Assembly (NCBI GenBank): GCA_030063045.1
Contig: JAQSEB010000139.1
Span: forward strand, 434,001-498,000
From: Pratylenchus scribneri
Taxonomy: Eukaryota > Nematoda > Chromadorea > Rhabditida > Pratylenchidae
Direction of reading: 5' to 3'
Length of the DNA stretch: 64,000 bases
Below are positions 44,327 through 55,330 of this stretch, in pieces. The position numbers and the translations under genes are program-made. Position 1 is the stretch's first letter. Each line of letters opens with the position of its first letter. Under the pieces are notes generated by a model, which ran no database searches, had not been told where the DNA came from, and worked only from the letters and a program-made list of their open reading frames with translations.

Positions 44327-47300
44327 CTACATTGCCGGATGGGCCAGCATTGAATTGTATGTTTCGTAGGCAAATTCCTCCAAATGTGTTTGGTCATGCA
44401 TACAGCCAATGAAGCCCAGCTCAAGTCGGAATGGCCCTTCGATTCGGTCCATCAAAACAATGCCAATTTTACTGAAAATTAAAAATGTTGTTTAATATTT
44501 TATATTAATTATTTTTTTGATACCCGAGTTTTGGCTAAATTATATAAAGGAATTTGCCACGTTTTTGGTGTCAGCTTAATTTTCTTATTCATTCTATGAT
44601 GACCACCACATTTATTGAATTCTTAGATTTTTGATGTTTTTTTGAATAGTGAAAAAATCTATGGCTATTTTCAATAACTTATTCGTTATTATATTAGGGT
44701 CCCATATTTTGAAAATGAACACCACCAAGCGAAAGCGTTCCTAGGGGCCTAGGCCTAGGACCCTAAGATGATCTTACGGTCATCTTTTAGGCTAACTCCG
44801 TCCGAGGAAGTCCAGTTCCAGAGTGCCTACTTTCTACTTTTGAGGAAATTGGGCGGACTTTTTGGGTTGTTCTTCAAAATTTGGACTCATTTAAAACTAA
44901 TAAATAATTACAAATCATTTTTTGGATTTTTGATATCTGAGGAAATTTTTGGAAAATAAATAGAAATCTAATCTAAGAATTAAAAGATTTAACGAATTTA
45001 TCGATCGATTGGATATTCCAATTTTGAATGAATTTTTCAATTTTTATGAGAAAAATTTAAGCACAAACCTTGCTTTAACAATTGGAACTTTGCTTTGACC
45101 ATCTTGGATTCGGCCGCCGGCCGTGTAGAAAAACCGGGAAAATGGAATCTGCTCAAATTGCCAATATGGGCCACCGTGTGTGTGCAATTGGTAGGAATGG
45201 GAATTGGCCCAAGTGACATCATGATAGGAGGGCCAATGCAACATCACTTTGTAGGAACGACCATCGCCGCGGCACTAAAATGAAAAAAGTGGAGATTAGT
45301 AAATTTGAATTCTTATTTTATTGATTAGTATGAAGGTGCGAAGTGGGTGTTAGGGGTAGGGGGTGCGAAGTCGCAGAGGCAATTTTGACCAAAATTTTTC
45401 GCTGCGCGGCCATTTTTGGCCAAATTTTCCCTTGCGAAGTCAATTTTTAGCCGTTGCGCGGCAATTTTTGGACAAAATTTTCGCCTGCGGCGCAAAATAC
45501 AAAAAAGGGACTTCGCAAAAATTTTTTGGACCCTCCCCCCACTTCGCAAAGGTCCAAGTGATCCCCCCCTTGCCCATGTATGATTAGTAAAGGACCTGAA
45601 GGACTAAAATCAAATGCCAAATCCTTAGGTATCCGCTTATTGTTTTTTACTGAATTTTTCGGTTACGATTAAAATATAATTCAACACATTTTGACCCGAG
45701 ATTTGAGAAAAGAACAACCAAAAGTTGAGAGAATTTATTTTAAATTCAACATTTTGTGACCATTGACCGAATTGTGATTTAGATGGTTTTTTGTGATTGG
45801 TTTTTAGTAAAAATTTCTAATATTAAATTTAAAGGGAAATTTTTCTTTGAAAATTTAAGGCCTTAAAACTAATGTTCCCAGCAAAACTCAATTTCATTAA
45901 ATTAAAATTATTTTATCCAATTTATATTTTTATTTCAAAAATTAAACCAAAAATGTAAATATATAACAAACCTTGATGAGCAAATGATTGTAATATTCCC
46001 AATCTTCATATGTGCGTTTTCGGTTGAATGCGGCCATATCAATGGTGATCATCGAACACCAACCGGCCCTATTCGTTCGTCCATCCTTTGAAATGGAATA
46101 TATTAGTAATTAAATGCGAATTTTGAATGGAATTTTTGTGATTATTTCCACCCGATTAAAATTTGTAAATATTTTCCTTCAACCCAAAATTTTAGTCAAA
46201 GTGGTAAACCTTCCAATTTTACTACATTTGGTCTCGGGTTCGAATCCGCTCACCAGAGGAAGTTATTTTTTATTCCGGTTTAATTCCAACTTTTATAAAT
46301 TCTAAAGTACATTTTTAGAATATATTTAGTAATTAATACCAAAAAATTGTACGAAATCCGATAATATTTTCTCCAAAATTAGCAAATTGTTGCGAACCTT
46401 GACCACTCGATTGCTGATCACTCCCTCGAATATGGCAGTGCCCCGATCACTGCGGTACAAATCACATTTTGAATAGCCTTCGGCCGAGTCCGAATCTGAG
46501 CCAGTTTGCCATTTTTCCATGTCCTAAAATTATATTTAAATTTAATTTATTGGATTAATTGATAGAATATTTAATAGCCTAGTCTGACCATTGGCCGTTC
46601 TTTTGGCCATATCTCAACAAGGAAGTGACCAATTCAAGAAGGCCATAAGCCATTTCAAAGCACTAAATGTTCTCTAAAAAGTGGTTTAACTAATCTATAG
46701 AAAATTTAAAATAATTAGCAAAATAAGCAACTTTTCCTCCAAAAATTCGGGTTTATTAAACTCAAAGACATTTAACTTTTTAAAAAGGCTGATTTCATAA
46801 AATTTTAAAGGTCAAATTGTAGAGGACACTTTGGGCTTTAAAATGGCATATTGCCTTCCCGGATTGGTTAACGCCTTGTTGAGCTATGGTCAAAACCCAA
46901 AAAATGGAACAGACTAATAAGGTCAATGGTCAAATCTTATTTATTCGAAATTTTTAAAATATAAAAAAATGTTAACCTCATCCGTTTTGAACTGATATTC
47001 AATGAATGCTTCCGTGTGCTCTGCCCTTGACTCATCCATCCCACTGCGAGTGACCGGGTGAGTAAACGGGTTCGTCCATGAGAATTTGCCGCCCCCAAAA
47101 TGTCCATCAATTTCGCGCGAAAGTTTCTTAAATTGATTAATTTGGATTTATTACCATAAAAAACATTGATTATTAACCTTCAAATCCGCCTGAATTGTTT
47201 TGGGCGCTTCCCGGGCAATTTCTCCCAATGGCACGTCCATATCGATTGGCACTGGCCCACCTCGGGGATCGACCAGAGAGAGGCTAGTTGGCGGAATTTC

Positions 47301-47537
47301 ATGTTGGCCAAGGCGACGACCACTGAATGGTGCTCGCAAAACGTTCATGAAATTGGAGAGAACGGCCAGTCGGTTTTTTCGCTTTTCCTTCTTCTCCTCT
47401 TCTTCCGTTGTTTGCGTTCCGCCGGTTGAAGCAGATTGTTGGCTGCTGGATGCAAAACATTTCAGTAAAATGGGCACCCGTTGTTGTGGGAATGATGAGA
47501 AAATTGTGCTGCTGCAATTTGTTGGACGTAAATGCAT
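44327..47537 (-). CDS. NDUFAF1: Complex I assembly factor CIA30 / NDUFAF1, six exons
   Basis: Exons on the minus strand: 47537-47178, 47126-46977, 46523-46398, 46085-45972, 45274-45069, 44471-44327; phases agree, 366 aa. Residues 1-~30 (MHLRPTNCSSTIFSSF and following) look like a mitochondrial targeting peptide. Residues ~175-360 are a CIA30 domain: NRAGWCSMIT, then CRGDGRSYKVMLHW, DVTWANSHSYQLHTHGG, PYWQFEQIPFSRFF, GRIQDGQ, and KIGIVLMDRIEGPFRLE. The protein is an assembly chaperone for the membrane arm of NADH:ubiquinone oxidoreductase in the mitochondrial matrix or inner membrane. The highly charged residues ~55-75 (TTEEEEKKEKRKNR) are a linker. The ATG lies 351 bp after the stop of the next minus-strand gene, so a polycistronic arrangement is possible but unproven. 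Confidence 0.9.
44693..44766. repeat. Short palindrome-ended insert
   Basis: In CIA30 intron 5, TTAGGGTCC at 44693 is mirrored by GGACCCTAA ending at 44766, with an internal CCTAGGGGCCTAGGCCTAGG. Possibly a decayed MITE; no target duplication seen. Confidence 0.4.
45323..45589. mobile_element. 251-bp insertion with 8-bp direct flanks
   Basis: In CIA30 intron 4, bases 45331-45581 are flanked by GATTAGTA on both sides, a hAT-sized duplication. The ends pair only weakly (TGAAGGTGCGAAGTGGG against CCCTTGCCCATGTAT). The interior has CGAAGT and CGCTGCGCGGCCATTTTTGG motifs shared with the element at 49286-49750. Confidence 0.6.
46598..46895 (+). repeat. MITE-A copy 12
   Basis: Lies in CIA30 intron 2, antisense to the gene. 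It opens ATCTCAACAAGGAAGTGACC and closes ACGCCTTGTTGAGCTATGGT. Confidence 0.85.
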
Positions 47538-47888
47538 TTGCTAAAAAAATGCAAAAAGTTTATCAAATGTTTTGATCTGGTGCTTTTACACCATTTTCGA
47601 AGAGAAGTTAATCATAAAACGTTAAACAATTTTTAACTCGAAACTTTTTGGAATTGAATCCATTTTAAAATGATCAAAAAATTAATTCGTTCAATCGATC
47701 TTTTTATTTATTCCGCAGAACAAGAATGAAATAAATTAAAAAATGCAACATGAAATCGAATGTTAAACTTTTGAATGTTTATAAAAAAATGAATATTTTG
47801 TTATGTGTGTCATCCGCCGCCATCATTCATCTCATTCATTATCATTGTATATTCAAGACGGCCCATTGCTTAATGATCACCTTGCTAT

Positions 47889-48948
47889 TTAGGAAGGAGA
47901 TGTTGGTGGAATGTCCAGAGCGCCTGTCTAAAATAACAATTTTCCATTCATTTTCAGTAATTAGTTATAAAATTACCGGAGAATTGGAAGATGCTTCGCC
48001 ATCGGTGAATGATTGTTGGCTGTTCACAAATGAATCCAATTTGGCGTGCACTTGACTAGCCTTTGAGATGGCTTGCATAATTGGATGTGTTGCTTGCAAA
48101 TTGTGGTTGATTCCAATGGCATCGCGCAAATTATTCCGGACTTGAAGGGCTGCATTATAAACCGACAAGGCTAAGTCTAAAAAATAAACATTTTTTAATT
48201 TTCAGTGATTATTTATGGTTGTAATTTAAATATTACAAGCTTTAGTATTAAATATCCGCTCTAGTCCTAATTAAACGAATCTTTTTATGAATTTATAGCA
48301 CAATCACAAACCATTTATATCATTTCCGGGTAAATCAGTATTGGCCAAATCTTGCACCTCTTGATAGGAATCAATGAACAATTTGTGTTGTGGAAGGACG
48401 AACAGTTGGACGGGTACGATTTGAAGAATTTGGGGAGGTCCGAAATTGAAAAAATTTGGATGAGTGGCAGCAAATTGAGTGAGAACATTTCGTTGCTGGG
48501 CAATCAAAAATGCTTGTGCAATATTCGCATAGGCTTGCAGACTATTCCACATGGCCTGTAAAACATTAAAAATAGGATACTTGGTAGTTTTTCCCCATAA
48601 ATTTCACAACCAACCAGTGATGCATCAACATTGTCCTGTGTGGCAGCTTTCGTCATTGTAACCAATTCGTGTCCCATTGATTTGATTTCCTGTAATTTGA
48701 ATAAAAAATAAAAACAATTAAAATTTTTGTTGTTTTTATCATTAATTTTGGATTGGATTCCCCGTTCCACCCTAATTTCTAACCAATGCTAATCGTCGAG
48801 AAAATTTCGCTATTATGAAATTTAGAGCCGCCGAAAGAGTTGGGCCAGAACGTTTGATTCGAATTAGATGTTCGGGTGGAATGAAAACGAACATCTCCCA
48901 TACTAATTCTATTGGAAGTAACCGCTGTTGCTGCATTCGGTAGTTCAT
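47889..48948 (-). CDS. Unassigned helical protein with F-box-like first exon, five exons
   Basis: Exons on the minus strand: 48948-48784, 48689-48615, 48555-48312, 48176-47977, 47927-47889; phases agree, 240 aa. Residues ~9-50 (LLPIELVWEMFVFIPPEHLI, then RIKRSGPTLSAAL) look like an F-box, the Skp1-binding element of SCF ubiquitin ligases. The remainder (EIKSMGHELVTMTKAATQDN, MWNSLQAYANIAQAFLIAQQ, VYNAALQVRNNLRDAIGINH) is alanine- and glutamine-rich and predicted helical. It resembles helical secreted nematode proteins more than F-box substrate domains, but I do not recognise the family. Because the two parts look unlike each other, exon 1 may belong to a separate gene and the helical protein may start elsewhere. 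The short last exon ends TGALDIPPTSPS. Confidence 0.5.
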
Positions 48949-49277
48949 GTCAATTTATTTTATGGGCTAATGGGGGTTAGGAAGAATAATGGGGGATAAG
49001 TATTATGGAAAATGTTATTTTTTTACACCTTCTGTAAATGTTTTGTACTAAAAAGGAAGTAAATTGTTTAATTTATTTTCTCACTAATAAGAAATTTCGG
49101 CATATGTTTTTTTTTACTGAAGAAGAGGCTAGGAATGGATGGTTGCATATTGCAATTGTGGAAAAGGAATAAAGGATGTGATGTCCCTTCCCATTTTATT
49201 TTTGTTTATATTTTTTAAATGAACATAATTAAACCTCCAAAGTTGGATCTGGATGCCCGGCTTGAACAATTGGCAAT
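48949..49277. other. Spacer upstream of the minus-strand gene
   Basis: AT-rich, no gene or repeat recognised. It should contain the promoter of the 47889-48948 gene. Confidence 0.45.
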
Positions 49278-49758
49278 GCTGGAGACAGGGCTGCCAGAAT
49301 ACCCACCCACGGGGGGCATTTGCCCCCTTTTTAGGATTTTGCCCCCTTTTTTGCCCCCCGAGCCGAGTTGCCCCCCAAATGTCCCCTTTTGATTTTTTGT
49401 TAAAATTTTCCCCAAATGGGTCATTTTTCTTCAAATTTTTTCGCTGCGCGGCCATTTTTGGTCTAATTTTTCGCTGCGCGGCCATTTTTTGGTCTAATTT
49501 TTCGCTGCGCGGCCATTTTTTGGTCTAATTTTTCGCTGCGCGGCCATTTTTTGGTCTAATTTTTCGCTGCGCGGCCATTTTTTGGTCTAATTTTTCGCTG
49601 CGCGGCCATTATTGGCAAAAATTTTCGCATTTTTGGCTCTTTTTAAAATTGCCCCCCAAAATGCCCCCTTTTTAGCGGAAATGCCCCCCCAAAAGCCCCC
49701 TTTTTTATACCAAAATGCCCCCCAAAGTGAAAAACCATCTGGCAGCCCTGGCTGGAGA
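49278..49758. mobile_element. hAT-type MITE with internal tandem array
   Basis: The element spans 49286-49750 (465 bp). The 13-bp inverted ends are CAGGGCTGCCAGA and TCTGGCAGCCCTG. The 8-bp target duplication GCTGGAGA is perfect (49278-49285 and 49751-49758). The sub-terminal regions are full of TTGCCCCC/TGCCCCCTTTT. There is no coding capacity. Confidence 0.9.
49438..49615. repeat. 31-bp tandem array inside the MITE
   Basis: Six copies of a 31-bp unit containing CGCTGCGCGGCCATTTTTTG and GTCTAATTT, near-identical, in the centre of the hAT-type MITE. Confidence 0.92.
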
Positions 49759-50645
49759 TGGAGTCGACGTTGGCATCATTGTTAATAGTTGTTGTTATTT
49801 TTTATTATATTGTCTTGTGCTGAAAAAGTAATTGGATTAATGAAGGATGGAAAAGGTGGTTCCTGTTTTTTTTGGGGGGGGGGGGGGTGGGGGCAGCGCG
49901 ATTATCAGGGGATAAAGTGATTATCGGTGGGGGGGGGGGGGCAACTCGATGAAGATGAGGAAGAAGTAGATGACGAGAATGCAGAAGATGAGGATGACGA
50001 AGATGATGAGGATGCAGAAGAAGATGATGAGGAAAAGATGATGAGGCAGAAGAAGATGATGAGGAATGACGAAGATGATGATGCAGAAGAAGATGATGTG
50101 GAAAAGATGATGAGGCAGAAGAAGATGATGAGGAATGACGAAGATGATGAGGATGCAGAAGAAGATGATGAGGCAGAAGAAGATGATGAGGAATGACGAA
50201 GATGATGATGATGCAGAAGAAGATAAGGAAGCCGAAAATGACGAAGAAGATTGTAAAAAAAATGCTGAAGAAGATCATCTTTATTTTAATTTTTCAATCA
50301 TCTCGTCTTCTTCATCACCCTCCTCCAAAGATAACAGGAAAGTTCCGAAAAAAATCTCTTTAAAAAGCACAAAATATGGATTGTGGAGATATATGCAGAT
50401 ATGCACAATGAGCAGTCCCATTGTAAATGGGTTTTACGTAAATATTTTACTTTCCTCCAATATTTATGAATTTTTATGTTTTTAAAACATTTTTATTCAT
50501 TTTTATTGCTTTGTTTTGATATTAATAAGATTGAGTAATCTTTAAAATTTTTCTGCTGCGTGTGAATGTGAAGTGAGAATGATGAGAACAAAAAAAAGTC
50601 TCATCAGTCATCAGTCTTCACTCCACTCATAAGCCAACGGCTCTA
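49759..50645. repeat. Poly(G) tracts and purine-rich GAAGATGAT repeat
   Basis: G runs of about 14 (49874-49887) and 13 (49929-49941) precede about 330 bases of GAAGATGATGAGGAAGATGA-like repeat (49945-50270). The repeat contains a duplicated ~60-base block (GATGATGAGGCAGAAGAAGA). The resulting acidic frame (49927-50196) is open only because of composition. I do not call it a gene. The rest, to 50645, holds nothing recognised. Confidence 0.75.
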
Positions 50646-50647
50646 CC

Positions 50648-52000
50648 CCGAAACATCCAAAAGACGAAACATCCAAAGGACGAAACATCCAAAAAGGGAA
50701 AATGGGACGAAACATCCAAAGGACGAAACATCCAAAAGACGAAACATCCAAACGTCCAAAATGTCCCGAAACATCCAAAAATTTTATTTTTTTTATTTAA
50801 TAATAAAATGTTTAAAAATATATTTCAGGGGTAATTTGGGGTGCTGAGCACGATTTTGATGTCCATTTTGCTGTATCTTTTAATCCAAAATTTTTTTTTG
50901 GAAAAATCTCACTAAATTCCTTGGTCCCCCCTAGGGATCGGCAAATGTGCTTATGCGCACAAAATGTGCAAAAGAGAATAGACGATTAGAGGAAAAAAGC
51001 ACATTTTATGCGCCTATTTTTTTAAGAAGGAAAATGTGCCTCAAATGTGCTTCCCCATTTTCCTCTTGAGCGAGAGATGTATTGAAGCGTCGGAGAAAAG
51101 TTTTCTAGAGAAAACGACAAAAGGGCGAAATGACAGAGGCACATTTTGTGCGCATAAGCACATTTGCCGATCCCTAGTCCCCCCTATGCTTTTCATCCGA
51201 AATTTCAAAATGACTTACAAATGACATGTTCTATATAGCATTGGATAGAGCTCGTCAAGCTGACAGGTAATACGAAAAGATTTTTCGAATTGGTCCACAA
51301 ATAAAGAACTTATAGCCACCAGAAATTCCGAAATATGCAAATTTCCAGCGCAGCTAACTCAGCAATTTCCCAGCCAAATTCAATGTTGTATAGCTCGTTT
51401 GAAAGAGGAGAAAAAGGGCTACAAAATATCCTAGAAGCATTTTATACCGTTGATCTCAGCCGAAAATTTGACTTGGCATATTTCAGTTTCTCCACTATGG
51501 CATCCTGATTCAAATAGTTGCCATCTCTGCTTGTTCGTTGCAACAATTGATAGATCTCGTCGAACTGATTACGAAAATATTTTAAATTTCATCATTTGAT
51601 CAAGAAATAAAAAAGTTATTGTATTTGAAAAATTAAAAAATTGAATATTCAATAATTATCATTTTTGCCAATTAATTTTTTTAAAATTAATTTCTAGAAG
51701 CTTAATTTGGCCAAATTCGGATGGAGCTTGTCGAGACGAATCGATTGACCTATCATTTGAATATGTTCAAATCGATTTTTATTGTCAAATAAAATTTTGG
51801 ATGTTTCGGGACATTTTGGGCGTTTGGATGTTTCGTCCATTGGATGTTTCGGAAATTTTTCTCCTTTGGATGTTTCGTCCAATTTTCCACTTTTGGATGT
51901 TTCGTCTTTTGGATGTTTCGTCCAATTTTCCACTTTTGGATGTTTCGTCCTTTGGATGTTTCGTCTTTTGGATGTTTCGTCCATTGGATGTTTCGGGGTG
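50648..52000. repeat. Foldback-like element ended by inverted GAAACATCCAAA arrays
   Basis: The left end (50648-50778) is a tandem of GACGAAACATCCAAAA units. The right end (51795-52000) is the same tandem inverted (TTTTGGATGTTTCGTC). Outermost bases mirror each other: ACCCCGAAACATCCAA and TTGGATGTTTCGGGGT. The interior of ~1 kb is AT-rich and contains a nested MITE. No flanking duplication was recognised. Overlapping frames on both strands are by-products. Confidence 0.75.
50924..51184. mobile_element. hAT-type MITE, 245 bp, nested
   Basis: Element 50932-51176 with inverted ends TAGGGATCGGCAAATGTGCT that continue, with few or no mismatches, through ATGCGCACAAAATGTGC. Flanked by the 8-bp duplication GTCCCCCC (50924-50931 and 51177-51184). 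The interrupted site TTGGTCCCCCC also occurs intact in the palindrome at about 41811, which confirms an insertion into a related repeat. Confidence 0.88.
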
Positions 52001-52184
52001 TAGCGAAGCCAACAACAACATTCGAATGATATTGATTTGATAAGAGGAGCAGGGAATTGAAAAGAGAGAATGAGACAAAAGAGAAATATGTTGAAATCGA
52101 GAAATAAAGAATGCCCACATAATATTTTATCTAGTTGGGGTTGGGGAGAAACCCATCCATTTCAGATTTCAGTACTCGTGCCAT

Positions 52185-52482
52185 TATTTTGTCTATAACT
52201 CGTCAAGGCAAATGCCAATTTAGGTAGGCAATATACCTTTGGAAATCCCCTAAAGTGTCCTCTACTATTTGGCTTTATAAAAATTTTAAGAAATCCATGC
52301 TTTAAAAAAGTAACATGTCTTTTAAATGTAATAAACCAAAATTTTCTGAAGAAAGCTGATAAAGATTTTGAATCTAGAAAGAATTAAAAAGTTACTTTTA
52401 TAGGATATTTAAGGCTTAAAATGGCATTTTTGTCTTTCTGAATTGATTACTTCCTTGTTAAGCTATGGCCAAAAAAATGTCC
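52185..52482 (-). repeat. MITE-A copy 13
   Basis: Intergenic. The left arm is ACTCGTCAAGGCAAATGCCA and the right arm ends GATTACTTCCTTGTTAAGCT. The centre is partly decayed. Confidence 0.8.
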
Positions 52483-52484
52483 CA

Positions 52485-53805
52485 GATACTGACATTAGAT
52501 GGCGGTACTGAAAAGTCTTGTTTCGATGATAATTTTCGATATTTTTGGAAGAATTACAAAATTAAATAAGATTAGAAGAATGGGGACAAATTTTAATGAT
52601 GAGAAAAGAATTGGCCAAATTGATTTGAGTCGATAAAATTGGTTAAAGGCTGATTTAATTCGTCTTCCATATTTCCATATATTTAAATATTAATTCTCAT
52701 CAATTTCCATCCATCTTTTGTTTTCCATTTCCAAAGCCTCCACCCAATTCACCTTTCTAGGGACCCAAACTCTCAACTCAACAAACAAGGTGTGCTCCGG
52801 CTCGCGCAAAATGAAGGGAGATGGAATTTGGAGTTGATTATGATGAAGGGAATATTTTATGTGTACTTATGTGGTGGGCCAACGGCTTCCTCAACCAACC
52901 GGCTGTCTACTTGCCTTCGACTTATTTAACCGACGGGAACGGGAGCCGATCGGAGGCGCCTTCCCTTCTCGGTAAATGAGGAAGAAAAGAAGGCAAAGAA
53001 AGGCCACAGCTTCTTCTTCCCTCAACTGATGAGACTGGCTTAAATGAGAGTTGAGTCCCTCCATTCCATTCCCTTCTTTTGCCTTCCCCAAATTCTCCCA
53101 TTCCCATCTATATGTTCGCCCCCAAAAACTTTTTGGTGCTGCTTCCAATTTCCACCTATTTGTGCCTTTTCCATTCATTCATTACCTTTTCATGTGTTTG
53201 TGTGCTTTTTCTTTTTGTGGCCGCACCGATTCGGAGAAGCCAATTCCCCTTCACCTTTGGATCGTGGCAGCCGGCAAAGCCGAAATAGGAGGAGGCAGCG
53301 GGAATGGTGAATAGCGGAATTTGGATGAAGCTTCCTTTACACAATGCTGGCCTCTGATCCAAAAGGCGGCTGACTCTGATGAGGAAATTAGGAGGGGAAA
53401 AATGAGAATTTGGCGAGAATGGGAGGAAGGGAGGGGGGACGGCTGGCGAGAAAAATGGCGGTTGGGGGGCCGCCCCTTGAAAGGATGGCTGCCTCCTCTT
53501 GCCTTTCCATTTTCCCTCAATTTTTCTACCATACATCGGCTTCAACCAAATAATCCAGTATACGGCCTCCTCCCTTTTCATCCTTAACCAGCCAGTCAAA
53601 AGTGGGCAAAAGCTATGGGTGGGGAGGAGGCTTTACCCTAAAGAAGAAGCGGCTGCCCCCTCGCCTTCCATTCCCTCACATTCTTCGCCGTATTTGCTTG
53701 TCGTCAATGGAGGGAAAACACAAAACTCCTCAAATTCTTCCCAAATTTTCCTCCTTCCATCCCACCGATCCTCCAAAATACCCGATTCAACACGATCTTA
53801 TTAGG
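52485..53805. other. Gene-poor pyrimidine/purine-skewed stretch
   Basis: Alternating CT-rich (53060-53260, 53650-53790) and AG-rich (53375-53450) blocks. Several overlapping frames of 60-147 codons occur on both strands with no agreement in phase or domain. No gene is called. Confidence 0.45.
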
Positions 53806-53807
53806 CC

Positions 53808-54102
53808 TTTATTTTGGCCATAGCTCAACAAGGAAGCAACCAATTCAGGAAGGGGATATGCCTTTTGAAAGCCATAAATGTCCTCTAAAAAGTGGCCTAC
53901 TAATTTTTTGAAAATTTAATAATTTGTAAAATAGACGGCTTTTTCTCAAAAATTCGGGTTTATCACACTCAAAGACATGTAACTTCTTAAAGCCGAGATT
54001 AAATAAAATTAAAATAAGCTAAATTATAGAGGAAAGTTTGAGCTTTCTAATAGTATATCGCCTTCCCGAATTGGCTAATGCCTCGTTGAGCTATAGGCCA
54101 AA
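53808..54102 (+). repeat. MITE-A copy 14
   Basis: Intergenic, complete. It opens TAGCTCAACAAGGAAGCAAC and closes TTGGCTAATGCCTCGTTGAG. Confidence 0.85.
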
Positions 54103-54531
54103 AACCGATGCTGGTAGCCCAATTCAATCGGTCTCGATAAGTCCATTTCCATCCACCCTCCTTCTTTCAACGTTTTTGGGTGTGCTTCTCCTCCTTTGCT
54201 AAATTCGGTGGCCCCTTCACTTCATTGAACTGCGCGATGGCCTCCTCATTTGTCATGTGGCCAAAACAACAAAATTTGAGAAGTCCGCGCGAAAATGTGG
54301 AAAATTTTGGTCATCTTCCTTTCCCGTTCTTCTTTCGATCCACCATGCACAGTGCACATTGTTTTGGTCGATTGACCTAACCGGGAGCACACGATTGGCC
54401 ACATTCCCCCTTCTTGCCTTTGTGCGCGCACCCGACTTGGCCATCCTAAAATTGATGAGCAAACTTTGAGGCTAGTGAAAATACTAATTGAGAAGAAGCA
54501 GTGAAAATTCTCATCGAGGGCAGCCAGCCAA
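54103..54531. other. Unassigned stretch
   Basis: Open frames on both strands (up to 157 codons when read together with the next repeat), none with a recognisable domain. Confidence 0.4.
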
Positions 54532-54735
54532 CCCCAAATTTGATCTGCCCTTTGGCCAAAATCCATCCAAAATTGAAGAAAGACCCAAATTTGATCTGCC
54601 CTTTGGCCAAAATCCATCCAAAATTGAAGAAAGACCCAAATTTGATCTGCCCTTTGGCCAAAATCCATCCAAAATTGAAGAAAGACCCAAATTTGATCTG
54701 CCCTTTGGCCAAAATCCATTCAAAATTGACGACTT
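54532..54735. repeat. 51-bp tandem repeat, four copies
   Basis: Four units of 51 bp containing TTTGATCTGCCCTTTGGCCA and AAAATCCATCCAAAATTGAA. Near-identical; only the last unit differs (CATTCAAAATTGACG). Divisible by three, so several frames on both strands stay open across it. Confidence 0.95.
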
Positions 54736-54869
54736 TGGAAGAGGGCGACAACTTTACAACAGCAGATTTGGACTAGAATCTAGAAAGCGATTTTACTTAC
54801 AAAGATTGATGGGTGGGGAGCACTTTTGGAGGGCAGCAGATAGATGAGGTTCCCAAAAGGCTTTTCCCA

Positions 54870-55330
54870 TTAATGGCCTAGTTTAATCCCAACACAAATT
54901 TGGGCCATTCTTTTCCTTTGAATTTGACCAAATTTTTACTAGGCTTCTTTCAATTTCTTTTAGGCCAAGTTTTACTTGGCCTTTAGCATTCCATCGTATT
55001 TTTGTCCGTGGCCATTTCACCCCTTTGCATTTTCGCCAAGTTTTTAACTAAAAGTTTTCTTGTTGGCTTTCTATTTTGGCTAAGTTTTTCACAATTTAGG
55101 CTTTTTATAATCATCAGAATTTTGGCTCACAAATTTGGTTTTATCTTTGACTACTATTTTGGCCAGGTTTTACTAGGCCTTCACTTTTCAATTTCATTTA
55201 GGCCAAATTTCATTTAGCCTTTACCAGTCTTTCATAATTTTGGCCAAATTTTACATAATGGTATTTCGGCTAAATTTTTCATTGTTTTCTTTTGCATCTT
55301 GGCCAAACTTTTTTATAGCCAATTCAATAG
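54870..55330. repeat. Degenerate GGCCAAGTTTTACTAGGCCTTT repeats
   Basis: About seven loose units of roughly 60-70 bp recur around TTTTGGCCAAGTTTT and CTAGGCTT or TTAGCCTTTA, with variable spacers. An old, eroded tandem repeat. Confidence 0.55.

Noticed and set aside
46205..46256. tRNA-like T-arm GGTTCGAATCC with an upstream AGTGGTAAACC
   Set aside because: The T-stem mismatches and no acceptor or anticodon stem could be paired; at best a tRNA-derived fragment.
49805..50485. Acidic frame and its His/Ser-rich antisense frame
   Set aside because: Purine-repeat composition alone explains both.
53156..53823. Several 70-147 codon frames in CT/AG-rich DNA
   Set aside because: They overlap on both strands, disagree in phase and contain only low-complexity P, S, F and R runs.
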